Of a DNA stretch of 10,232 nucleotides, positions 1 through 5,681 are shown piece by piece (positions within the stretch are counted from its first letter, which is position 1; every line of letters begins with the position of its first letter). The notes beneath the pieces were generated by a model. The model saw nothing but the letters and a program-made list of their open reading frames with translations. It did no database searches and was not told the origin of the DNA. Position numbers and translations under genes: made by a program. Origin of the DNA: Azohydromonas lata NBRC 102462 (GTDB lineage: Bacteria > Pseudomonadota > Gammaproteobacteria > Burkholderiales > Burkholderiaceae_C); the NCBI GenBank assembly GCA_945878385.1, contig CAMCTE010000089.1:1-10232 (forward strand), in the 5' to 3' direction.

Positions 1-1445
1 GGTATCTGTGTGGGAACCCACACCCGGGCATGGGCGGCGTAGTCGTAGGGGCTGCCCACCGACAACACTTGTGCGTCGTCCAGACCCGCCTGCGTGCGAA
101 ACCATGAAAGAGTGGGCTCATCCCCCAGGGTGGCCGAGGTGAACACCCACGCGCGCAGGGACGAACTTTGCGACTGCTGCATCAGCTCGCGAATGTCCAA
201 AGGCGTATCGATCAGCCGGGCCTGATGCGATCCGACATCGATCCAACGCACCCGATCGACCCCTGCGGGTTCACGAAACACCGCCAAACGAACCAGCAGT
301 TCCTCGGCTCGGTCGCGCAACCGCTGCAGATCAGGATGGGCTTCGGCCACTGCGGCTGCGGCGTCCATCGCCGCCTGCAGCGCCTGGGCAAGGCCTTCGA
401 GAGACTGGGTGAAGGCCACCTCTACAGGGCGTGCTGAACCATCTGCACGGCCCGACGCCCTGTCGGTCCACCGCACGCGGCGCGATCCCCTGCCGCTGCC
501 CTCACCACCATCGCAGGCCAAGATGAATTCCCGCACGCTCTGGTCCAGAAACTGGCTGCAGGCCAACCAATCCTGAAGACCGCGCGCGTGCGCCAAGCCC
601 GCCGCGCGCAAGTCGCGGCTCAAGTCCATCACCGCCAGGGTGCCAATGCTCGTGGCCACAAATTGCAGGCCCGTATCCAGTATCTGATGCGCCTCATCGA
701 AAACCACCACTTCGACAGCCGGCAGCAGTTCAGCCATTCCCCCCTCCTTGAGAGCGAGATCGGCGAAGAACAGATGGTGGTTGACCACCACCAAGTCGGC
801 CGCCATGGCCTGCCGGCGCGCCTGCATCACATGGCATTCGTTGAAGGCGGGGCATTCGCTGCCCAAGCAGTTGTCGCGAGTGGACGTGATCAGGGGCATG
901 AGCGAGGAGCGCTCGTCCAAACCTGGCACTTCGGACAGGTCGCCATTGCCAGTGGTGCGCGCCCAATCCTCCACACGCGCCAACAGTCGCAGGCTGGTGC
1001 GGTCCAAACCTTCAGGCAGCTGTCGAGCCTGCGCCATGCGGTGCCTGCACAAGTAGCTGCCTCGGCCCTTGAGCAAAGCCGTGCTGATCGGCACCCCCAG
1101 GCGCTCGCACAGTTTGGGCAGGTCGCGCCAGAAGAGCTGGTCCTGCAGGCCCTTGGTGGCCGTGCTCACCAAGCCACGACGGCCGCTGAGCAGCAGCGGG
1201 ATGAGGTAAGCGTAGGTCTTGCCAACTCCTGTACCGGCCTCCACCACCAGGGTGTGATGCCCTTCGATGGCGCGGGCCACCGCCTGTGCCATGGCCGATT
1301 GTTCGGCCCTCTCACGGTAGTCGGCATCCCGCCGCGCCAAGGGCCCGTGTGGGCCCATCAGTGCGGCCACCGCCTGCGGCAAATCGCCCAGCTCGGGCAT
1401 GGGGCGCATGCCCGCCTCGTGCGGGGGTGCAGCTTCAGCACTCAT
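1..1445 (-). CDS. yoaA: YoaA/DinG-family ATP-dependent DNA helicase, C-terminus cut by window edge
   Basis: Superfamily 2 helicase of the XPD/DinG iron-sulfur group, expected to unwind DNA 5'-3' in repair. The frame stays open from an ATG at 1445 to the window edge, giving about 481 residues. Visible motifs are Walker A GTGVGKT at residues 71-77, four cysteines placed as in the Fe-S domain (C133, C193, C198, C204), VVNHHL near 220-225, the DEAH box at 250-253 and an FTSATL motif near residue 446. The EAGTG...TYAYLIP block, TATKGLQDQL and the DNCLGSECP segment resemble E. coli YoaA more than E. coli DinG, so I use that symbol; many annotations would say only 'ATP-dependent DNA helicase'. The C-terminal helicase motifs lie beyond position 1. 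AAGG with a 7-base spacer before the ATG is a modest ribosome binding site. The gene follows the DUF465 gene by 33 bases and may be cotranscribed with it. Confidence 0.92.
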   Translation of the reverse strand, partial: MSAEAAPPHEAGMRPMPELGDLPQAVAALMGPHGPLARRDADYRERAEQSAMAQAVARAIEGHHTLVVEAGTGVGKTYAYLIPLLLSGRRGLVSTATKGLQDQLFWRDLPKLCERLGVPISTALLKGRGSYLCRHRMAQARQLPEGLDRTSLRLLARVEDWARTTGNGDLSEVPGLDERSSLMPLITSTRDNCLGSECPAFNECHVMQARRQAMAADLVVVNHHLFFADLALKEGGMAELLPAVEVVVFDEAHQILDTGLQFVATSIGTLAVMDLSRDLRAAGLAHARGLQDWLACSQFLDQSVREFILACDGGEGSGRGSRRVRWTDRASGRADGSARPVEVAFTQSLEGLAQALQAAMDAAAAVAEAHPDLQRLRDRAEELLVRLAVFREPAGVDRVRWIDVGSHQARLIDTPLDIRELMQQSQSSSLRAWVFTSATLGDEPTLSWFRTQAGLDDAQVLSVGSPYDYAAHARVWVPTQI

Positions 1446-1478
1446 GGGCAGGCCTTGGACCGCGATACGGGGCACGGT

Positions 1479-1694
1479 TCAGGCCGGCTCCGGCGGCTCC
1501 AGTTCAATTTCCAACCGGCGGATCTGATCTCGCAGCAACAGGCGCCGCTTCTTCAACCGCCTCAAGGCGAGATCGTCGGGTTGAGGCTGTTCGGCCAACC
1601 GGTCGATCAGGCTGTCGAGGTCTGCATGCTCGATGCGAAGTTCGATGAGCTGCCTCTGGGGGGAACGAAGGTTGTCGTCCATGCGTCTGTGCAT
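1479..1694 (-). CDS. DUF465 / YdcH-like small coiled-coil protein
   Basis: A 71-residue, highly charged protein. Residues about 15-65 form two helices with the DUF465 pattern: an E-H-x-DLD-x-LIDRL first helix, then LRRLKKRRLLLRDQIRRLE. This matches YdcH-like proteins, which are short antiparallel coiled coils of unknown biochemical role. The family is usually 65-80 residues, so the length fits. The start is uncertain. ATG at 1694 has only a weak GAAG six bases upstream, inside a predicted hairpin (1701-1731). A second in-frame ATG at 1682 would give 67 residues and has no better ribosome binding site. The gene lies 66 bases after zapE and 33 bases before the helicase. The family call is from pattern recognition; function is not inferable. 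Confidence 0.8.
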   Translation of the reverse strand: MHRRMDDNLRSPQRQLIELRIEHADLDSLIDRLAEQPQPDDLALRRLKKRRLLLRDQIRRLEIELEPPEPA

Positions 1695-1700
1695 TCTAGG

Positions 1701-1731
1701 CTTCAGGGGTATCGGTCAGATCCCACTGAAG
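1701..1731 (-). other. Imperfect stem-loop between zapE and the DUF465 gene
   Basis: CTTCAG at 1701-1706 is complementary to CTGAAG at 1726-1731. Inside these arms GGG (1707-1709) pairs with CCC (1722-1724) and ATC (1711-1713) with GAT (1719-1721). The result is a 12-bp stem with two single-base bulges (T1710 and A1725) and a five-base loop. It lies 3' of zapE and ends six bases before the upstream ATG of the DUF465 gene. No T-run follows on the minus strand, so it is not a canonical intrinsic terminator. It could be an mRNA-stabilising stem, an attenuator, or a structure limiting translation of the next gene. Confidence 0.5.
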
Positions 1732-1760
1732 GGTGCACCGCCATCGGGGAGCGCATCGCC

Positions 1761-2858
1761 TCAGGTCAACGAGGTGTCCACCGTGCGCCGGTCCAGCGCC
1801 TGGAATTCGGCAGACTGCATTTCGTTGAGCCGCGAGATCGTACGGGGAAATTCGTGCGCCAAAGGGCCTTCGGTGTAAAGCTCCTCCGGAGCACATTCGG
1901 CGCTGATGATGAGTTTGCAGCGCCGGTCGTACAGCACATCCACCAGCCAGGTGAAGCGCCGCGCCTCACTGGCCATGCGCGGCGGCATCTGCGGAACATT
2001 CGACAGGATCACGGTATGGAACCGGGTGGCAATCTCCAGGTAGTCGTTCTGCGAACGCGGCCCGCCGCACAGCCACTTGAAGTCGAACCACACCACGCCG
2101 CCGGCCTTGCGCCGGGCCGTGATTTCCCGGTGCTCGATATTCAGTACAGGCGGCTCATCACGCGCCTCGGCCAAGCTGTCAAAAGCATGGGTGAGCTCCT
2201 GTTCGGCCTCGTCGTTCAGGGGCGAGTGGTACAGCCGAACCTTCTCCATGGTGCGACGCCGGTAGTCGGTGCCGTGGTCCACATTGATGACCTCCAACTG
2301 CCGCTTGAGCAGTTCGATGGCGGGCAGGATCCGGTCGCGGTGCAAGCCATTGGGATACAGACCATCCGGGTGGAAGTTCGAAGTGGTGACGATGCTCACG
2401 CGGTTGGCGATCAGCGAATCGAGCAAGCGATGCAGGATCATCGCATCGGTGACATCGGCGACATGGAACTCGTCGAAGCAGATCAGCCGGAAACGCTTGG
2501 AGATGCGCTTGCCCAGCTCATCCAAGGGGTTCTGCAGGCCCTTGAGCTCGGCCAACTCGCGGTGCACTTCACGCATGAACTCGTGGAAGTGAAGCCGCGT
2601 TTTGCGCTGGAGCGGAACGGACAGGAAAAAACTGTCCATCAGGAAGCTCTTGCCACGGCCCACGCCGCCGTACATGTACACACCGCGCGGTATCGGCGGC
2701 CTCACCAGGAGGCGAGTGACGGCGTTGCTGCGACGGCCCAGGTAGTCCTGCCACTCGTTCTCGCAGCGTTCAAGGGCGTCAATGGCCCGCACCTGCGCCG
2801 GGTCGGCGGTGAAGCCGCGCTCGGCCAGGGTACGGTTGAAGAGTTCCCTTACGCCCAT
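1761..2858 (-). CDS. zapE: ZapE, AFG1/LACE1-type ATPase
   Basis: AAA-like P-loop ATPase of the AFG1 family. E. coli ZapE associates with the divisome and modulates FtsZ bundling; the mitochondrial homologues AFG1/LACE1 act in inner-membrane protein quality control. The 365-residue product is near the usual length. Walker A is GGVGRGKS with its lysine at residue 70, in the family context VYMYGGVGRGKSFLMD. Walker B is RLICFDEFHVADVTDAM with D129/E130. The following TTSNFHPDGLYPNGLHRDR segment is a hallmark of the family. No signal peptide or membrane segment is seen. I chose ATG 2858; a TTG directly upstream at 2861 is also in frame but unlikely. The start lies ten bases after the lpd stop, with no strong Shine-Dalgarno sequence, which suggests translational coupling to lpd. 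A zapE gene after the dehydrogenase operon is common in Burkholderiales. Confidence 0.93.
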   Translation of the reverse strand: MGVRELFNRTLAERGFTADPAQVRAIDALERCENEWQDYLGRRSNAVTRLLVRPPIPRGVYMYGGVGRGKSFLMDSFFLSVPLQRKTRLHFHEFMREVHRELAELKGLQNPLDELGKRISKRFRLICFDEFHVADVTDAMILHRLLDSLIANRVSIVTTSNFHPDGLYPNGLHRDRILPAIELLKRQLEVINVDHGTDYRRRTMEKVRLYHSPLNDEAEQELTHAFDSLAEARDEPPVLNIEHREITARRKAGGVVWFDFKWLCGGPRSQNDYLEIATRFHTVILSNVPQMPPRMASEARRFTWLVDVLYDRRCKLIISAECAPEELYTEGPLAHEFPRTISRLNEMQSAEFQALDRRTVDTSLT

Positions 2859-2868
2859 CAAGGCGCCA

Positions 2869-4293
2869 TCAGAAGTTCAAGGTCCGCTTGTCCACGGCCA
2901 GCGCCGCTTCCTTGGTGGCCTCGCTCAGTGACGGGTGCGCATGGCAAATGCGCGCGATGTCCTCTGCACTGGCCTTGAATTCCATGGCCACGACCGCTTC
3001 GGCAATCAGTTCGGAGGCGTAAGGGCCCACGATGTGCACGCCCAGGATTTCATCGCTTGCCGCATCGGCCAGGAACTTCACCATACCGGTGGTATCGCCC
3101 AATGCGCGCGCGCGCCCGTTGGCCATGAAGGGGAAGGTGCCAGCCTTGTAGGCGCGGCCTGCGGCCTTGAGCTGCTGCTCGGTCTGGCCCACCCAGGCAA
3201 TTTCGGGGCTGGTGTAGATCACCCACGGAACGGTGTTGAAGTTGACATGCCCGTGCTGACCCGCGATGCGCTCTGCCACGGCTACGCCCTCTTCTTCGGC
3301 CTTGTGGGCCAGCATGGGGCCACGAACCACATCACCCACCGCCCATACACCGGGCAGGTTGGTGCGGCACTCGTCGTCCACCACGATGGCGCCACGCTCG
3401 TCGAGCTTCAAGCCCACGGCTTCGGCGTTCAGTCCGATCGTGTTGGGTACACGGCCAATCGAGATGATGAGCTTGTCGACATCGAGCTTGTGCTCAGCAC
3501 CCTTGGCATCGGTGTAGGCAATGCTCACGCTCTTCTTGCCGGTCTTGACCTCGCCCACCTTCACGCCGAGTTCGATCTTCAAGCCCTGCTTGGTGAAGGC
3601 CTTGTGCGCCTCCCTGGCGATCTGCTCGTCCACCGCACCCAGAAAGGTCGGCAACCCTTCCAGGATGGTGACCTCCGCCCCAAGGCGGCGCCAGACCGAG
3701 CCCATCTCCAGGCCGATCACACCTGAGCCGATGAGGCCCAGCTTCTTGGGTACGCCTCCGATTCGCAGGGCGCCGTCGTTGGACAGGATCTGCTCTTCGT
3801 CAAAGGGGACGCCGGGCAAAGCACGCGCGTTCGAACCCGTGGCCACGATCACTTGTTGGGCGGTCAGGGATTCTTGGTCTGAACCGGATACCTGAACCTC
3901 GTAGCCGCCCTCAACGGCCTTCGCAAACGAGCCACGGCCATGGAAAAAGGTCACCTTGTTCTTCTTGAACAGGTACAGGATACCGTCGTTGTTCTGCTTG
4001 ACCACCGTGTCCTTGCGGGCCAGCATCTTGGGCACATCGATGCTCAGGTCCTTCAGTCCGATGCCATGCTCGGCGAAGTGGTGGCCCGCCTGTTCGAAGT
4101 GCTCGCTGGACTGCAGCAGCGCCTTGGAGGGAATGCATCCCACATTCGTGCAGGTGCCGCCGGGTGCCGGTCCACCCTTGGCGTTTTTCCACTCGTCGAC
4201 GCAGGCCACATTGAAGCCCAACTGCGCGGCACGGATGGCGGCGATGTAGCCACCGGGGCCGCCACCGATGACGATGATGTCGAAGTTTTTCAT
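2869..4293 (-). CDS. lpdA: Dihydrolipoamide dehydrogenase (E3) of the 2-oxoglutarate dehydrogenase complex
   Basis: FAD-dependent disulfide oxidoreductase that reoxidises the dihydrolipoyl group of SucB and passes electrons to NAD+. The 474 residues have the standard order. FAD motif GGGPGG is at 10-15 and the redox-active pair C48/C53 lies in GGTCTNVGCIPSK. The NAD-binding motif is GSGVIGLE, the second FAD contact is WAVGDVVRGPMLAHKAEEEG, and the interface HPSLSE supplies the catalytic base H453 with E458. The loop before the first cysteine (WKNAKGGPAPGG) is a few residues longer than in E. coli Lpd; similar loops occur in Burkholderiales OdhL. I start at ATG 4293, where MKNFDIIVIGGG gives the normal family N-terminus, GGGACAG precedes it, and the sucB stop is 19 bases upstream. 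The same frame extends to a TTG at 4323 inside sucB, which is not credible. It could be called odhL, and it might also serve other lipoyl complexes. Confidence 0.96.
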   Translation of the reverse strand: MKNFDIIVIGGGPGGYIAAIRAAQLGFNVACVDEWKNAKGGPAPGGTCTNVGCIPSKALLQSSEHFEQAGHHFAEHGIGLKDLSIDVPKMLARKDTVVKQNNDGILYLFKKNKVTFFHGRGSFAKAVEGGYEVQVSGSDQESLTAQQVIVATGSNARALPGVPFDEEQILSNDGALRIGGVPKKLGLIGSGVIGLEMGSVWRRLGAEVTILEGLPTFLGAVDEQIAREAHKAFTKQGLKIELGVKVGEVKTGKKSVSIAYTDAKGAEHKLDVDKLIISIGRVPNTIGLNAEAVGLKLDERGAIVVDDECRTNLPGVWAVGDVVRGPMLAHKAEEEGVAVAERIAGQHGHVNFNTVPWVIYTSPEIAWVGQTEQQLKAAGRAYKAGTFPFMANGRARALGDTTGMVKFLADAASDEILGVHIVGPYASELIAEAVVAMEFKASAEDIARICHAHPSLSEATKEAALAVDKRTLNF

Positions 4294-4312
4294 GTTCTGT
4301 CCCGCTGTGGCT

Positions 4313-5596
4313 TCAGATGTCAAAGAGCAGTCGGGCGGGGTCTTCCAACGCCTCCTTCATGGCCACCAAGCTCAGCACGGCCTCGCGGCCATCGATGATG
4401 CGGTGGTCATAGGACATGGCCAAGTAGTTCATAGGCCGCACCACCACCTGACCGTTTTCCACCACGGCGCGGTCCTTGGTGGCGTGCACGCCCAGGATGG
4501 CCGACTGCGGCGGGTTGATGATCGGGGTGGACAGCATGGAGCCGAAAGTGCCTCCGTTGCTGATGGAGAAGGTGCCGCCCGTGAGTTCCTCGATCCCCAA
4601 CTTCCCGTCCTTGGCCTTCTGGCCAAACTCGGCAATCTTCTTCTCGATGTCGGAAAAGCTCATCTGGTCGCAGTTGCGCAGGACCGGCACCACCAGCCCG
4701 CGGGGCGAACCCACAGCGATACCGATGTCGAAGTAGCCGTGGTAGACGATGTCATTGCCGTCTACCGAGGCGTTCACGATGGGGTATTTCTTCAGTGCCG
4801 CCACCGCTGCCTTCACAAAGAAGCTCATGAAACCGAGCTTGACGCCGTGCTCCTTCTCGAACTTGTCCTGAAACTTCTTGCGCATCTCCATCACCGGGGC
4901 CATGTTGACCTCGTTGAAGGTGGTGAGGATGGCATTGGTGGACTGCGACTGCACCAGGCGCTCGGCAATGCGCGCGCGCAGACGGCTCATGGGCACGCGC
5001 TGCTCGGGCCGGTCGCCCAGGTTCATGGCCGAAGGCGCAGTCACAGCCGGCAGGGGCTTGGTCACGGCAGCCGGCATCGGAGCCTGTAGGGCTGAGGCGG
5101 CCGGGGCGGCTGTGGCGGCCGGGGAGGAGGTGCCAGCGGCCACGGCGCCCAACACATCGCCCTTGGTCACGCGGCCGTCTTTACCGGTGCCAGCCACGGA
5201 GCCGGCGGCCAGGTTGTGGTCGGCCATCAACTTGGCCGCAGCCGGCATCGCCACACCAGCCTTGCTGCCACCACCGGCAGGCGCCGCTGCAGCGGGAGCA
5301 GGGGCGGGCGCCGCCGGGGCAGCAGCAGCAGCAGCAGGCGCCGCAGCACCCTTGCCTTCGGTGTCGATGCGCGCGATCAACTGATCGCTCACCACCGTAC
5401 CACCGTCACCCACAACGATTTCGCCGATCACGCCTGCGGCCGGCGCCGGCACCTCCAGGACAACCTTGTCGGTTTCGATCTCGATGAGGATTTCGTCGAT
5501 GGCCACGGCTTCACCGGGCTTCTTCTTCCAGGTCAGGAGGGTGGCTTCAGCCACCGATTCACTGAGTTGGGGAACCTTGACTTCTACGAGTGCCAT
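4313..5596 (-). CDS. sucB: Dihydrolipoyllysine succinyltransferase (E2) of the 2-oxoglutarate dehydrogenase complex
   Basis: Core subunit of the 2-oxoglutarate dehydrogenase complex. It carries the succinyl group on a swinging lipoyl arm from SucA and transfers it to CoA. The 427 residues show one lipoyl domain (1-80) with the modified lysine K44 in EIETDKVVLEV. An Ala/Pro-rich linker follows (about 84-108), then a peripheral-subunit binding domain (about 115-150, with GKDGRVTKGDV) and a second Ala/Pro linker up to about 190. The catalytic acyltransferase domain runs to the end, with SYDHRIIDGRE holding H398 and D402. Motifs and length are those of E2o rather than pyruvate dehydrogenase E2. 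The ATG at 5596 gives the normal MALVEVKVPQLSESV N-terminus. No strong Shine-Dalgarno sequence precedes it. The gene follows sucA after 85 bases containing a long hairpin and precedes lpd by 19 bases. Confidence 0.97.
   Translation of the reverse strand: MALVEVKVPQLSESVAEATLLTWKKKPGEAVAIDEILIEIETDKVVLEVPAPAAGVIGEIVVGDGGTVVSDQLIARIDTEGKGAAAPAAAAAAPAAPAPAPAAAAPAGGGSKAGVAMPAAAKLMADHNLAAGSVAGTGKDGRVTKGDVLGAVAAGTSSPAATAAPAASALQAPMPAAVTKPLPAVTAPSAMNLGDRPEQRVPMSRLRARIAERLVQSQSTNAILTTFNEVNMAPVMEMRKKFQDKFEKEHGVKLGFMSFFVKAAVAALKKYPIVNASVDGNDIVYHGYFDIGIAVGSPRGLVVPVLRNCDQMSFSDIEKKIAEFGQKAKDGKLGIEELTGGTFSISNGGTFGSMLSTPIINPPQSAILGVHATKDRAVVENGQVVVRPMNYLAMSYDHRIIDGREAVLSLVAMKEALEDPARLLFDI
5320..5337 (-). 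repeat. (CAG)6 trinucleotide tract in the SucB linker
   Basis: Six perfect CAG units on the plus strand (CTG on the coding strand), read in the frame that encodes consecutive alanines in the first Ala/Pro linker of SucB. A gain or loss of a unit would change linker length by one alanine without a frameshift. This is typical of low-complexity E2 linkers in GC-rich genomes; no regulatory role is implied. Confidence 0.8.
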
Positions 5597-5629
5597 GATG
5601 ATTCTTGAGTGTTCTTTGCTGAGAAGGAG

Positions 5630-5674
5630 CTGCCAGGGACTGCGGCGGCGTACTCACGCCGCATCCCCCGGCAG
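5630..5674 (-). other. Nested stem-loop in the sucA-sucB spacer
   Basis: Three complementary arm pairs nest around one centre. CTGCC (5630-5634) pairs with GGCAG (5670-5674), GGGA (5636-5639) with TCCC (5664-5667), and GCGGCGT (5645-5651) with ACGCCGC (5656-5662) around a four-base loop. That is 16 base pairs in total, with small internal loops. It begins seven bases after the sucA stop codon and fills much of the 85-base spacer. On the transcribed minus strand it is followed by a CTCC-rich stretch, not a T-run, so it is unlikely to be a simple intrinsic terminator. It may protect or process the mRNA, or tune SucB relative to SucA. Confidence 0.6.
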
Positions 5675-5681
5675 GCGGAGA

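Noticed and set aside
588..2978. Plus-strand open frame of about 796 codons spanning the helicase, DUF465, zapE and the end of lpd.
   Set aside because: It is antisense to four well-recognised genes, shows no family features (His, Gln and Arg-rich shadow composition), and has no proper initiation region. Long antisense frames are common in GC-rich genomes.
4294..4323. Upstream TTG start for lpd, overlapping sucB.
   Set aside because: The normal E3 N-terminus begins at ATG 4293 with a GGGACAG purine tract before it; the extension lies partly inside the sucB end and is not E3-like.
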